The translations under genes were made by a program, and so were the position numbers. Below, one piece after another: positions 39,086 to 48,534 of a stretch of 64,000 bases of DNA; position 1 is the first letter of the stretch, and every line of letters begins with the position of its first letter. This DNA comes from Ureibacillus thermophilus (GTDB lineage Bacteria; Bacillota; Bacilli; Bacillales_A; Planococcaceae). The notes under the pieces were generated by a model. That model searched no databases. It saw nothing but the letters and a program-made list of their open reading frames with translations, and was not told the DNA's origin. The stretch is from positions 1,931,145 through 1,995,144 of the forward strand of contig NZ_CP036528.1 in NCBI RefSeq assembly GCF_004331915.1, in the 5' to 3' direction.

Positions 39086-39861
39086 AAAAAATATGGATTA
39101 TTGGAGCTGGTCCGGGCGATCCCGATTTAATCACGGTGAAGGGTTTACATATTTTGCAACAATCAGATTGTATTCTCTATACAGACTCTCTTGTGAATGA
39201 AGAGTTAATTGCCAAAGCAAAGAAAGAAGCAGAAATAATAAAAACGAGCGGAATGAATTTGGAAGAAATTGTATCAATCATTGTAGATCGGGTGGACCGT
39301 GGGAAAAAAGTTGCACGTGTTCATACCGGTGATCCATCGTTGTATGGTGCTATTGCAGAACAAATCGCATTACTAAAAAAAGAAGGCATTGAAGTTGAAA
39401 TCATTCCGGGTGTGAGTTCAGTTTTTGCTTCAGCAGCAGCAGTACAAGCAGAACTGACAATTCCCGAATTAACTCAAACTCTGATTTTAACCCGAGCAGA
39501 AGGACGAACGCCTGTACCGGAAAAAGAAAAATTAAAAGATTTGGCAAGCCATCATTGTACAATCGCTCTTTTCCTCAGTGCCACTTTAACGAAAAAAATC
39601 ATGAAGGAATTGAAAGAAGCAGGCTGGCAAGATGATACGCCTGTAGCTGTTATTCAAAAAGCTACTTGGCCAGATCAAAAAATCGTTCGAACGACACTTG
39701 CTCAACTTGATGAAGCAATGAAAGAAAATGGGATTCGCAAACATGCCATGATATTGGCTGGATGGGCACTTGATCCAAACATTTATGAAAAGAATTCTTA
39801 TCGTTCGAAACTTTACGATGCCGAGTTTACCCACGGCTATAGGAAAGGAGTTTCAAAGTGA
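39082..39861 (+). CDS. cbiF: Cobalt-precorrin-4 C11-methyltransferase CbiF
   Basis: S-adenosylmethionine-dependent C11 methylation of the ring-contracted intermediate. 259 residues. [20 protein letters not shown] at the N-terminus, [16 protein letters not shown] (about residue 80) and [18 protein letters not shown] are tetrapyrrole-methyltransferase motifs, with [14 protein letters not shown] as the CbiF/CobM-specific loop. Four-base overlaps on both sides. Confidence 0.95.
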   Translation: MKKIWIIGAGPGDPDLITVKGLHILQQSDCILYTDSLVNEELIAKAKKEAEIIKTSGMNLEEIVSIIVDRVDRGKKVARVHTGDPSLYGAIAEQIALLKKEGIEVEIIPGVSSVFASAAAVQAELTIPELTQTLILTRAEGRTPVPEKEKLKDLASHHCTIALFLSATLTKKIMKELKEAGWQDDTPVAVIQKATWPDQKIVRTTLAQLDEAMKENGIRKHAMILAGWALDPNIYEKNSYRSKLYDAEFTHGYRKGVSK

Positions 39862-41006
39862 TTCAACTAGCGGAGGAGGAAATTCCGAAAATCAATCAAA
39901 AGAATGATTATGCGATTGTAGCGATTACAAAACATAGCGCAGAAATTGCGAGAAAATTAAGAGGACTTTTTCCAAATGGCGACTTGTATTATCCGCATAA
40001 GTTTGCCAAAGGTGATGAAGAGGGTCTGGGAATTCAGTTATATGATGGCAATGTTCGGATTCTGCTTTCAGCCATTTTTTATAAATATAAAGGTCTCATT
40101 TTGTTTATTTCTCTTGGTGCAGTTGTTCGCATGATTGCACCACTATTAAAAGATAAAAAAATCGATCCGGCAGTCGTTGTCATCGATGATCGGGGTAAAA
40201 ATGTAATCAGTGTGCTTTCAGGCCATTTAGGTGGTGCGAATGAATTAACGAGAGAAATCGCCGCATTGCTTCACGCAAATCCCGTTATTACCACAGCATC
40301 TGATGTTCAACAAACCATCGCCGTAGATTTATTTGGCTCCAGATTCGGATGGGTTTGGGATTCCGAAGAACATTTGACCAAGGTAAGTGCGGCTGTCGTC
40401 AACGAAGAACCAGTTGCCATAGTGCAGGAAAGTGGAGAGCGTTCTTGGTGGTTATATGATCATCCATTACCGAAAAATATCATGTTATATCCGACAATTT
40501 TGGACGCAATCGATGCGAAGCCAAGCGGTGCTTTAATAATCACGCATCGCTTACTTGCCCCGGAAGAAAAATCAATATTGCAATGCGGTATTATTTTTAG
40601 ACCAAAAGTGATCGTAATAGGCATCGGTTGTAATCGCGGAACAAGCGGGGAGGAGATTCAGTCAGTCATTGAAGAGACGTTGCTTGAGTTGGGATTTTCT
40701 TCAAAAAGTATAAAAGCGATATGCACCATTGACTTAAAGAAAGATGAAGAAGGTTTATTAAAAGTGGTGGAAGAACGAAAAGTGGAATTTTGTACGTATA
40801 CAGCCAAGGAACTTAATGAAATGCATATCGAAGAACCATCAGAAACGGTTTATAAATATACAGGAGCATATTCCGTGAGTGAAGCAGCAGCGAAACGGTA
40901 TTTACAATCGGATTCCCTTGTCCTTGTCAAAAAGAAAAGCGGCAATGTAACGATTTCTGTAGGGGTTCTAGAACATAAGGAGGATTATCCGTGGCAAAAA
41001 GAGTAA
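39858..41006 (+). CDS. cbiG: Cobalt-precorrin-5A hydrolase CbiG
   Basis: Opens the delta-lactone and releases the C2 fragment as acetaldehyde in the anaerobic pathway. 382 residues starting GTG within the cbiF stop. The N-terminal and central CbiG domains show FISLGAVVRMIAPLLKDKK and VIDDRGKNVISVLSGHLGGAN, the family signature; the C-terminal domain (about 250-382) has VIGIGCNRGTSGEEI and YTAKELN. CbiG and CbiD together confirm the oxygen-independent branch. Stop lies 16 bases inside cbiA. Confidence 0.94.
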   Translation: MIQLAEEEIPKINQKNDYAIVAITKHSAEIARKLRGLFPNGDLYYPHKFAKGDEEGLGIQLYDGNVRILLSAIFYKYKGLILFISLGAVVRMIAPLLKDKKIDPAVVVIDDRGKNVISVLSGHLGGANELTREIAALLHANPVITTASDVQQTIAVDLFGSRFGWVWDSEEHLTKVSAAVVNEEPVAIVQESGERSWWLYDHPLPKNIMLYPTILDAIDAKPSGALIITHRLLAPEEKSILQCGIIFRPKVIVIGIGCNRGTSGEEIQSVIEETLLELGFSSKSIKAICTIDLKKDEEGLLKVVEERKVEFCTYTAKELNEMHIEEPSETVYKYTGAYSVSEAAAKRYLQSDSLVLVKKKSGNVTISVGVLEHKEDYPWQKE

Positions 41007-42367
41007 TGATTGCAGGTACATCGAGCGGTGTTGGAAAAACAACTTTAACAATCGGAATTATGGCTGCACTGAAAAAGAGAAATTTAGTCGTCCAAGGCTT
41101 TAAATGCGGTCCTGATTATATCGATCCATCTTATCATACTGCCGTTACAAAACGAGTTTCCCGAAATATCGATAGCTGGATGTTAAGCCGCGAAGTAATC
41201 CGTGATATTGTAGAACGGTCTGGCCGCGATGCAGATATTTCAATTATCGAAGGGGTGATGGGGTATTTTGATGGCAAAAGTCCATTGGAAAATACCGGAT
41301 CCGCTGCTGAAATCGCTGTCATTACTGAAAGTCCAGTTCTGCTGGTGGTGGATTGCTCAGGCATGGCAAGAAGTGCAGCAGCAATTGTCAAAGGTTTTCA
41401 AACTCTGCATGAACCATCGCAAATCGTTGGTGTAATTGCCAACAGAGTTGGAAGCGAGGGCCATTTTAACATTGTAAAAACAGCCATTGAACAAGAATGT
41501 AAAATTCCGGTAATCGGCTATATGAAGAAAAACAATGATCTCCATTTGCCAAGCAGGCATCTCGGATTAATTCCGGCTATTGAAAGGGGAGAATTGGATT
41601 CTTATTTTGATTCGCTGGCACAAGAAGTAGAAAAAACCATTGATCTCAACCGGCTATTAAGCATTTCTGAAACGAACAATTTACAAGAAGTTGAAAATTC
41701 TATTTTTCACGAAGATCCAAAGGTAAATGTAATAATCGCCGTTGCAAAGGATGCGGCCTTTAATTTTTATTACGAAGAAAATATACAATTACTTAAATCG
41801 CGAGGGGCTGAAATTCAATATTTTTCCCCATTAGCGAACGAACCGGTACCTGAAGATGCAGATGGATTATATATTGGCGGGGGCTTTCCGGAAGAATTCG
41901 CAGAACAGCTTGCAAATAATGAAGTTTCAAAACAATCCATTAAAGAACTGATTGAAAACGGGCTTCCAACAGTGGCTGAATGTGGAGGGTTCATGTACTT
42001 GACAAAATCCATCCAGTCAACTGAAGGTATAAGCTATCCAATGGTCGGGATCATTGATGGAAACGTTATGATGCAACCTAAACTTGCAGCTCTTGGTTAC
42101 CGGGAAATTGTTGGAGTAAACAACAATTTCCTCATGGGAGAAGGAGAGGCGGCAAAAGGCCATGAATTCCATTATTCCACTTTTATACCAAATACAGAGC
42201 AGGTGCCGGCTTATGTATTGAAAAGTCGATTTGGACAAAAACAGGATGGTTGTGTTGTCCATTCATTAATTGCAGGATATGTCCATTTCCATTTCGCATC
42301 CAATCCGAAGCTGATCGATAACTGGTTGAATGCTTGTTTAAAATATCAACAACAGAAACGGAAATAA
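40991..42367 (+). CDS. cbiA: Cobyrinate a,c-diamide synthase CbiA
   Basis: ATP- and glutamine-dependent amidation of the a and c carboxylates. 458 residues starting GTG, with AAGGAGG upstream inside cbiG. The N-terminal dethiobiotin-synthetase-like domain has GTSSGVGKTTLTIGI (about 9-23) and EGVMGYFDGKSPLENTGSAAE; the C-terminal type-1 glutamine amidotransferase has the nucleophilic Cys in AECGGFMYLTKS (about residue 335) and the His near HFHFASNP. Last gene of the compact overlapping run; a 68-base gap follows. Confidence 0.95.
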   Translation: MAKRVMIAGTSSGVGKTTLTIGIMAALKKRNLVVQGFKCGPDYIDPSYHTAVTKRVSRNIDSWMLSREVIRDIVERSGRDADISIIEGVMGYFDGKSPLENTGSAAEIAVITESPVLLVVDCSGMARSAAAIVKGFQTLHEPSQIVGVIANRVGSEGHFNIVKTAIEQECKIPVIGYMKKNNDLHLPSRHLGLIPAIERGELDSYFDSLAQEVEKTIDLNRLLSISETNNLQEVENSIFHEDPKVNVIIAVAKDAAFNFYYEENIQLLKSRGAEIQYFSPLANEPVPEDADGLYIGGGFPEEFAEQLANNEVSKQSIKELIENGLPTVAECGGFMYLTKSIQSTEGISYPMVGIIDGNVMMQPKLAALGYREIVGVNNNFLMGEGEAAKGHEFHYSTFIPNTEQVPAYVLKSRFGQKQDGCVVHSLIAGYVHFHFASNPKLIDNWLNACLKYQQQKRK

Positions 42368-42435
42368 AACTATTATACTATTAAATAATTTTCAATTCAG
42401 TAAACAACAATGCAACTTTGTTCCGGGAGGGAAAT

Positions 42436-43218
42436 ATGAGCAAAGGAAAAGTATATTTAGTAGGAGCTGGACCTGGAGATGAAAAATTGATCACAGTCAA
42501 GGGGCTCGAATGCATACAGCAATCAGACTGCATTGTGTATGATCGGCTTATAAATCCATCATTGCTAGGGTATGCTCCCAAAAATGCAGAACGCATTTAT
42601 TGCGGTAAATTGCCTGGAAAACATATGCTCATTCAAGAGGAAATTCATGAAATTCTTGTACAAAAAGCATTGGAAGGAAAGATTGTTACGAGATTAAAGG
42701 GAGGGGATCCCGGTATTTTTGGAAGAGTAGGAGAAGAAGCCAGTGTCCTCAAGCAGCATGGGATTCCCTTTGAAATTGTGCCTGGCGTTACTGCAAGTGT
42801 TGCAGCAGCCGAGTATGCCGGGATTCCATTAACCCATCGCGAATATGCATCCAGTGTTGCCCTTGTTACAGGACACGGATGTAAAGAAAATGGTTCTGAT
42901 CATTTAAATTGGAGAGCACTCTCTGGAATCGATACGATTGCTTTTTATATGGGAGTTGGGAATTTACAGAATATTTGCCGTCAATTAATGCAAAATGGCA
43001 AAGCCCCCGGTACTCCGGTCGCGATTATCGAAAATGGTACGACGAAGGTACAACGAACCATTTCTGGAACATTAGATACGATTTCCCAATTGGCTGCGAG
43101 CGAAAAGATTACAAATCCTGCCATGATCATTGTGGGTGAAGTTGTAAAGGTAAGAGAACAAGCAATGTGGTTTGAAGATACCTTATATAAAACAAAAAAC
43201 AATACCAATACACAATAA
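42436..43218 (+). CDS. cobA: Uroporphyrinogen-III C-methyltransferase
   Basis: Methylates uroporphyrinogen III at C2 and C7 to make precorrin-2, the branch point to B12 and siroheme. 260 residues from the ATG at 42436 (GGGAGGGAAAT upstream). GKVYLVGAGPGDEKLITVKG, YDRLINPSLLGYAP, RLKGGDPGIFGRVGEEA and PGVTASVAAAEYAGIPLTHR are the SUMT signatures. It is the stand-alone form without the CysG dehydrogenase/chelatase domains, so the precorrin-2 dehydrogenase must be separate, and one lies at 50618. Confidence 0.95.
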   Translation: MSKGKVYLVGAGPGDEKLITVKGLECIQQSDCIVYDRLINPSLLGYAPKNAERIYCGKLPGKHMLIQEEIHEILVQKALEGKIVTRLKGGDPGIFGRVGEEASVLKQHGIPFEIVPGVTASVAAAEYAGIPLTHREYASSVALVTGHGCKENGSDHLNWRALSGIDTIAFYMGVGNLQNICRQLMQNGKAPGTPVAIIENGTTKVQRTISGTLDTISQLAASEKITNPAMIIVGEVVKVREQAMWFEDTLYKTKNNTNTQ

Positions 43219-43237
43219 TGGAAGGAGGAGAATGACA

Positions 43238-43834
43238 ATGAAACATAAAGGACTCACTTTAATATATACTGGTGATGGAAAAGGGAAAACGACTGCAGCG
43301 TTGGGACTAACATTGCGTGCAATTGGCCGTGGAATGAATGTCTGTTTTTTACAGTTCATTAAATCGAAACAACGTATTTACGGTGAAGCCATTGCCTTAG
43401 AAAAATTAGGAGTTGCAATGGAACAATTAGGCCTCGGTTGCATTAGCCAAGGCGAAGAAGGGAAAGGCTCCGTTAAGGTTGAACAATTAGGAATCGGATT
43501 TACATGGACGAAGACACCGGAAGAGCATCGGGAAGCTTTGAAAAAAGGGTGGGAAATTGCAAAACAAGCCCTCCAAGATCCAACGATTGATTTATTAGTG
43601 TTGGATGAACTAAACAATGCTCTCAGTATTACAAACTTTCCGGTTGATGACGTAATTCCTCTTGATGAAGTGATCACAGCACTTCAAAATCGTCCAACAC
43701 ATATGAATGTCGTGATTACAGGCCGTAATGCGAAACAAGAATTGATCGACATTGCAGATTTGGTTTCGACTATCGATTGTACGAAACATTATTATAATGA
43801 AGGAATTTCGGCGGTAAAAGGCCTGGAATTTTAA
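43238..43834 (+). CDS. cobO: Cob(I)yrinate a,c-diamide adenosyltransferase (CobO/BtuR type)
   Basis: Transfers the 5'-deoxyadenosyl group from ATP to reduced corrinoid, producing the adenosyl form used by MutB. 198 residues from the ATG at 43238 (GGAAGGAGGAG seven bases upstream). P-loop YTGDGKGKTTAALGLTLRA near the N-terminus, LLVLDELNNALS as Walker B, and VITGRNAKQELIDIADLVS are the CobO/BtuR family motifs. The C-terminus ends early as in Bacillus members. Confidence 0.94.
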   Translation: MKHKGLTLIYTGDGKGKTTAALGLTLRAIGRGMNVCFLQFIKSKQRIYGEAIALEKLGVAMEQLGLGCISQGEEGKGSVKVEQLGIGFTWTKTPEEHREALKKGWEIAKQALQDPTIDLLVLDELNNALSITNFPVDDVIPLDEVITALQNRPTHMNVVITGRNAKQELIDIADLVSTIDCTKHYYNEGISAVKGLEF

Positions 43835-43848
43835 AGGAGAGAAAATAT

Positions 43849-45372
43849 TTGCGTGCAAGTTCAATTATGATACAAGGAACGTCTTCTGATGTGGGGAAAA
43901 GTGTTCTTTGTACGGCACTTTGCCGCATCTTCTCCAATGCAGGATACAAAGTTGCCCCTTTTAAGTCTCAAAATATGGCATTGAATTCCTATGTTACCCA
44001 GAATGGGGAAGAAATCGGCCGAGCTCAAGGGGTGCAGGCAGAAGCTGCCAGGATAATCCCTAATTCAAAAATGAATCCGATTTTGCTCAAACCGAAACAA
44101 GATATGGTTTCGGAAGTCATCGTTCATGGGAAGCATTTTATGGATATGGGTGCAACAAATTATCGAGAGAACTTTACGCTGCAAGCAATACCAATTGTGG
44201 AAAAAGCCATCCATGACTTGGAACAATCCTACGATATTATTGTGGCAGAAGGTGCCGGCAGCCCTGCGGAGATTAATTTAAAAGACCGCGACATTGCGAA
44301 TATGCGGGTAGCAAAAATGCTGGATGCCGATGTGTTCCTCGTTGCAGACATCGACCGGGGCGGAGTTTTTGCTTCAATTGTCGGCACGCTTGCATTGTTG
44401 GATGAAGAAGAACGGAAACTTGTAAAAGGTATCATCATTAATAAATTTAGAGGGATGATTGAATTACTTCAGGATGGCATACAATGGCTTGAAAACTATA
44501 CCGGAATTCCCGTTATTGGGGTTATCCCTTATTTAGACTGCCAGATTGAAGCTGAAGATTCTTTAGCCCTCGATACTTTAAAACTAAAAAACCCTAAAAA
44601 GAAATGCCCTATTGATGTGGCTTGTATTCAATTGCCGAGAATATCTAATTTTACAGACTTCGATCCGTTGTTTGAGGAGCCTGACGTAGGGGTACGCTTA
44701 GTTAGAGATGTGAAGGAGTTAGGAAATCCAGATTGCATCATCATACCTGGTACAAAAAATACAACGGGCGACTTAATGTGGTTAAAAGAAACGAAATTAT
44801 TTGAAGCTATTCAACAATGTTATTCAAAGGGCAGCAGAGTTTTCGGAATTTGTGGCGGTTATCAAATATTAGGCGAGAAACTTCTCGATCCTGATGGTGT
44901 AGAAGGAAATTTGAAGGAAGTCTCAGGCCTTTCTCTACTGCCGATACAAACGATCTTTGAAAAAAATAAAAGAACGACTCAAACAAAAGGCAAAATTCAT
45001 CCAACGCTTTTCCAAAAAGAAATTGAAGTGGAAGGATACGAGATTCATTTAGGCCAAACAAAGGTAAAGGAAAATGCATTACCTTTTTTACAATTAAATG
45101 ATGGAACAACGGATGGTATTATTGTTCATAATGGGAAAGCCATTGGCACATATTTACATGGCATCTTCCAAAATCGCTATTTTACAAGGGCGTATTTTAA
45201 TGAAATAAGAAAAAGTAAGGGGTTGAATCCATTACCAATGGAAGTACAAACGGATAAAGAACGCCGTGAACAGGCATATGAAATACTGGCAGAACAAGTG
45301 CAAAGCTGTTTAAATATGGAATATATATATGCTTTATTAGAAAAACAAAAATTAATGAAAAATGGGAAGTAA
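43849..45372 (+). CDS. cobQ: Cobyric acid synthase (CbiP/CobQ)
   Basis: Glutamine-dependent amidation of the b, d, e and g carboxylates to adenosylcobyric acid. 507 residues. The TTG start has AAAGGAGAG upstream. N-terminal GTSSDVGKSVLCTALCRIF and KSQNMALNSYVTQNGEEIGRAQ are CobQ-specific; the C-terminal amidotransferase has the nucleophile in GICGGYQILGEKL (about residue 335) and HGIFQNRYFTRAYFN. Last corrin gene; nucleotide-loop assembly genes are not in this window. Confidence 0.95.
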   Translation: MRASSIMIQGTSSDVGKSVLCTALCRIFSNAGYKVAPFKSQNMALNSYVTQNGEEIGRAQGVQAEAARIIPNSKMNPILLKPKQDMVSEVIVHGKHFMDMGATNYRENFTLQAIPIVEKAIHDLEQSYDIIVAEGAGSPAEINLKDRDIANMRVAKMLDADVFLVADIDRGGVFASIVGTLALLDEEERKLVKGIIINKFRGMIELLQDGIQWLENYTGIPVIGVIPYLDCQIEAEDSLALDTLKLKNPKKKCPIDVACIQLPRISNFTDFDPLFEEPDVGVRLVRDVKELGNPDCIIIPGTKNTTGDLMWLKETKLFEAIQQCYSKGSRVFGICGGYQILGEKLLDPDGVEGNLKEVSGLSLLPIQTIFEKNKRTTQTKGKIHPTLFQKEIEVEGYEIHLGQTKVKENALPFLQLNDGTTDGIIVHNGKAIGTYLHGIFQNRYFTRAYFNEIRKSKGLNPLPMEVQTDKERREQAYEILAEQVQSCLNMEYIYALLEKQKLMKNGK

Positions 45373-45652
45373 ATGTCGAATTACAAATAGCCTTCAATCC
45401 AAAGTATTTTTCGGATTGGGGGCAATTTTGCATTGCTTAGGATTCACCAATTTATGCTAGACTCCGCACTTATTTTCCTATCTGTGCTATAGAAACATCC
45501 CCTAACGCCATAATCAACAACACCCTTTCTGCTGGAAAATTAATAAGTTGAAAAGAAGAATTAACCTTTCAAACAATAAAACCTTTGTAATTGTATTCTG
45601 AAACAGTAAAGCGTAGAATGAGGATGAATAGTGGAAAAAAGGGGTTTTGAAC
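45373..45652. other. Intergenic stretch between cobQ and the tripeptidase gene
   Basis: Contains a weak stem, CAATCC / GGATTG (45395-45418), followed by GGGGCAATTTT, a possible but poor terminator for the cobalamin operon. No frame with a ribosome binding site, riboswitch or repeat was recognised in the rest. This is the right-hand junction of the cobalamin operon against the yqjE-like gene. Confidence 0.35.
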
Positions 45653-46771
45653 ATGGAAAATAGTCGTTTAGTGAATGAATTTATCGAGTTAGTCCAAATT
45701 GATTCAGAAACAAAACATGAGGAAAAAATAGCACCAATTCTTGTAAATAAATTGGAAGATTTAGGTTTTTCCGTTTATCAAGATGATGCTCATACACGCA
45801 ATGGTCATGCGGCGGGAAATATTATCGCCACTTTGGAAGGATCATTGGATGTTGAACCGATTTATTTTACCGTACATATGGATACGGTTGTTCCTGGGAA
45901 GGGCATTAAACCACAAATAAAAGAAGATGGCTATATATATTCTGACGGCACAACCATTTTAGGCGCCGATGATAAAGCTGGAATTGCTGCACTTTTGGAA
46001 ATGGTTCGCCGTCTTAAAGAACAGTCCATTGAACACGGTACAATACAATTTATTATTACAGCAGGCGAAGAAGATGGTCTTGCCGGCTCTAAGGAGTTGG
46101 ATCGGGATAAAATTATTGCCAAGTACGGCTATGCGGTTGACAGCGATGGAAAAGTGGGAGGAATCGTTGTTGCGGCTCCTTATCAAGCAAAATTAAATGT
46201 AAAAATCTTTGGAAAAACAGCCCATGCAGGAGTGGAACCGGAAAAAGGGATTTCTGCTATTACATTGGCAGCGAAAGCCATTGCGGAAATGAAATTAGGG
46301 CGCATCGACCATGAAACAACAGCGAATATTGGGCGTTTTGAAGGCGGCAAAGCGACAAATATCGTTTGTGATGAAGTATTCATCCTAGCAGAAGCCCGCT
46401 CCATCCAAAAAGAGAAATTAGATAAGCAAACAGCTCATATGAAAGAAACTTTTGAAAAAGTGGCTGAAAAATTTGGAGGCCGCGCTGAAGTGGATGTACA
46501 GTTGATGTATCCGGGATTTTCAGTAGGTGAAACGGATAAAGTAGTACAAGTGGCAGTGGAAGCAGTAAAAAATGTTGGCAGAACACCTCAAATTGGGGTC
46601 TCTGGTGGGGGAAGCGACGCCAATGTCATTTCAAGTTTTGGCATTCCTACAGTCAATTTGTCAGTAGGCTATGAAAATATTCATACAACAAATGAACGAA
46701 TGCCTATTGAAGAACTAGAAAAATTAGCCGATTTATTAGTAGAAATCGTTAAATGCGCAAGCAAGAAATAG
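45653..46771 (+). CDS. M20-family tripeptidase (PepT-like, YqjE)
   Basis: Zinc-dependent aminopeptidase-like hydrolase; B. subtilis YqjE is the likely counterpart. 372 residues from the ATG at 45653 (AAAAAAGGGG upstream). Metal motifs: HMDTVVPGKGI (about residue 78), the bridging Asp in LGADDKAGIAALLEM (about 105) and GEEDGLAGS, whose Glu is the general base. A lid/dimerisation domain lies about 175-285, then GVSGGGSDANVISSFGIPTVNLSVGYENIHT. In B. subtilis this gene directly follows yqjD (pccB), so the cobalamin operon here interrupts that pair. Exact peptide substrate unknown. Confidence 0.88.
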   Translation: MENSRLVNEFIELVQIDSETKHEEKIAPILVNKLEDLGFSVYQDDAHTRNGHAAGNIIATLEGSLDVEPIYFTVHMDTVVPGKGIKPQIKEDGYIYSDGTTILGADDKAGIAALLEMVRRLKEQSIEHGTIQFIITAGEEDGLAGSKELDRDKIIAKYGYAVDSDGKVGGIVVAAPYQAKLNVKIFGKTAHAGVEPEKGISAITLAAKAIAEMKLGRIDHETTANIGRFEGGKATNIVCDEVFILAEARSIQKEKLDKQTAHMKETFEKVAEKFGGRAEVDVQLMYPGFSVGETDKVVQVAVEAVKNVGRTPQIGVSGGGSDANVISSFGIPTVNLSVGYENIHTTNERMPIEELEKLADLLVEIVKCASKK

Positions 46772-46791
46772 TACAATTTGAGGTGATCTAT

Positions 46792-47268
46792 TTGAAATCA
46801 GTCATTTTTCGCTGTGAGAATGAAGAATATGGAATCGCCATTGACCAAGTAGTTTCCATAGAAAAAATCGGCAAAATTACACCAATTCCCCATTTGCCCA
46901 AATATTTGATCGGTTTTACGCGCATTCGGGAAGAACTGATTCCGGTGCTTGATTTTAATATTATCTTATACAATAAACCAACTTCCGATCCGATGTCTCG
47001 AATAATTGTATTAAATACGGATATTGTGAATTTTGGTTTAGTGGTAAGCGAAGCAAAAGAGATTTTAGATATACGAGAAGACGATATTCAACAAGTAGGA
47101 CTTGTGAATTATTCTCAAACGAAATATTTTACAGCAGTAGCGAATCTCGATAATCGGATGATTACCATTGTCAGTCCGAAAGTTTTAGTGAATTCGCTGG
47201 AAGGGATTCGGGAAATCATTGACTACCTGCATCAATTATTAGCGGATGAAAAAGAAAGCAATGCATAA
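46792..47268 (+). CDS. CheW-like chemotaxis scaffold protein
   Basis: Single CheW domain, 158 residues. The TTG at 46792 is chosen because GAGGTG ends six bases upstream and it lies past the previous stop; a longer frame overlaps the tripeptidase gene. VIFRCENEEYGIAIDQVVSIEKIGKITPIPHLPKYLIGFTRIR-type N-terminal half and LIPVLDFNIIL match CheW; the last 20 residues are acidic. CheW couples receptors to CheA. No other chemotaxis gene is nearby, so it is an orphan copy, possibly co-transcribed with the peptidase. Confidence 0.85.
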   Translation: MKSVIFRCENEEYGIAIDQVVSIEKIGKITPIPHLPKYLIGFTRIREELIPVLDFNIILYNKPTSDPMSRIIVLNTDIVNFGLVVSEAKEILDIREDDIQQVGLVNYSQTKYFTAVANLDNRMITIVSPKVLVNSLEGIREIIDYLHQLLADEKESNA

Positions 47269-47276
47269 TTTAGAAT

Positions 47277-47316
47277 AGCTAGAAGAAGGCACATAGCCTT
47301 TTCTAGCTCTATTTTT
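47277..47316 (+). terminator. Rho-independent terminator after the cheW-like gene
   Basis: AGCTAGAAGAAGGC pairs with GCCTTTTCTAGCT (one bulge), loop ACATA, followed by CTATTTTT. Confidence 0.8.
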
Positions 47317-47334
47317 ATAAAAGGGGTTGGAGAA

Positions 47335-47838
47335 ATGAAAAATCCATATCGTCCAATTTTAAATATTCCAAAAACAAAGATGGAAAAAATCTTTGACCTT
47401 ATTGGCATTAGCTTTTTTCTTTTATCCATATTATACATAGTCATTCAATGGAAGCATCTGCCTGATCAAATTCCCGGCCATTTTAATGGGAAAGGGGAAG
47501 TCGATCGGTGGGGGTCAAAATATGAATTGTTTATATTGCCGATGGTTGCACTTTTTATTTTTTTGTTAAATACGGCATTTGAAAAGGCTCCCCATATGCA
47601 TAATTATCCAAAGCGGCTCAATGAGTCCAATGTCGAAGCCTTTTATTTAAACAGCAGAAAAATGCTCAATGGGATCAAAAATTTGTGCATGATCTTCTTT
47701 GCGGTTTTAAATGTTGTAATCGTACAAATAGGGCTTGCACGCACGGATTCTCTTCCTCCTTGGCTTTTGCCTGTATTTCTAATCGTTGTGTTCATTCCTT
47801 TAGTGGTTGGTTTGTATAAACAATCCAAAATTAAATAG
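47335..47838 (+). CDS. DUF1648 membrane protein
   Basis: 167 residues with four predicted transmembrane segments (about 20-38, 66-83, 112-130, 143-160). LPDQIPGHFNGKGEVDRWGSK between the first two is the DUF1648 signature, shared with SdpI-like immunity/signal proteins, but the C-terminal SdpI part is not evident. Ribosome binding site AAAAGGGG. Function is unknown; a role in membrane sensing or toxin immunity would be a guess. It sits alone between a terminator and the alkylation-repair gene. Confidence 0.75.
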   Translation: MKNPYRPILNIPKTKMEKIFDLIGISFFLLSILYIVIQWKHLPDQIPGHFNGKGEVDRWGSKYELFILPMVALFIFLLNTAFEKAPHMHNYPKRLNESNVEAFYLNSRKMLNGIKNLCMIFFAVLNVVIVQIGLARTDSLPPWLLPVFLIVVFIPLVVGLYKQSKIK

Positions 47839-47856
47839 TATTTCGGAGATGATGCG

Positions 47857-48534
47857 ATGAATATTCGTTCCAAACTTATAGAATTAGCTGAAACAAACTA
47901 TCAGCGTTTTCAAAAATCGTTAATTCCGAATCAAGAAAACATCCTTGGGGTGCGCTTGCCGATTTTAAGGAAATTAGCAAAAGAAATTTCAAAGGGCGAT
48001 TGGGAAAACTTTTTAAGAAACGGTGAAGAAGAATATTTTGAAGAAATCATGCTAAAAGGGATGGTTATTGGGGAAGTGAAACTTCCTTTAGAGGAACGGC
48101 TTTCTTGGGTGGAATGGTTTGTTCCAAAAATTGATAATTGGTCTGTTTGCGACAGTTTTTGCACGGGGTTGAAATTTACAAAAAATCATCGGAAAGAGGT
48201 TTGGAAGTGGCTTCTTCCTTACTTTCAATCAAGCAGGGAATTTGAAGTCCGTTTTGCTGTCGTTATGTTATTGTGCTATTTTATCGAAGAAGAATATCTA
48301 AAGGAAATTTTCCCGATATTAGAGAAAATCAAACAAGACGGTTACTATGTCAAAATGGCTGTTTCTTGGGCCATTTCTAAAGCCTACATCCAGTTTCCGG
48401 CTGAAACAACGGAGTTTCTGCATACCAATTCTTTAGATGATTTCACTTACAATAAGGCGCTGCAAAAAATCATTGAATCCCGATGTTTAAGCAAAGAAAA
48501 GAAAGAAGCCATTCGAAAAATGAAAAGAAATTAA
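47857..48534 (+). CDS. DNA alkylation repair protein (AlkD-like HEAT-repeat glycosylase family)
   Basis: 225 residues, all helical, HEAT-like. FVPKIDNWSVCDSFCTGLKF (about residues 88-107) matches the AlkD active-site stretch: the Trp of NW and the Asp four residues later correspond to the catalytic pair Trp109/Asp113 of Bacillus cereus AlkD as I recall it. RFAVVMLLCYFIEEEYL and AVSWAISKAYIQFP are further family segments. AlkD-type enzymes excise N3/N7-alkylated purines. Converges with ogt; the two stop codons share the palindrome TTAA, giving a compact alkylation-repair pair. Confidence 0.82.
   Translation: MNIRSKLIELAETNYQRFQKSLIPNQENILGVRLPILRKLAKEISKGDWENFLRNGEEEYFEEIMLKGMVIGEVKLPLEERLSWVEWFVPKIDNWSVCDSFCTGLKFTKNHRKEVWKWLLPYFQSSREFEVRFAVVMLLCYFIEEEYLKEIFPILEKIKQDGYYVKMAVSWAISKAYIQFPAETTEFLHTNSLDDFTYNKALQKIIESRCLSKEKKEAIRKMKRN

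Noticed and set aside
43172-43237. Longer N-terminus for the adenosyltransferase
   Set aside because: The extension overlaps the cobA end and lacks a ribosome binding site, whereas the ATG at 43238 has GGAAGGAGGAG seven bases upstream.
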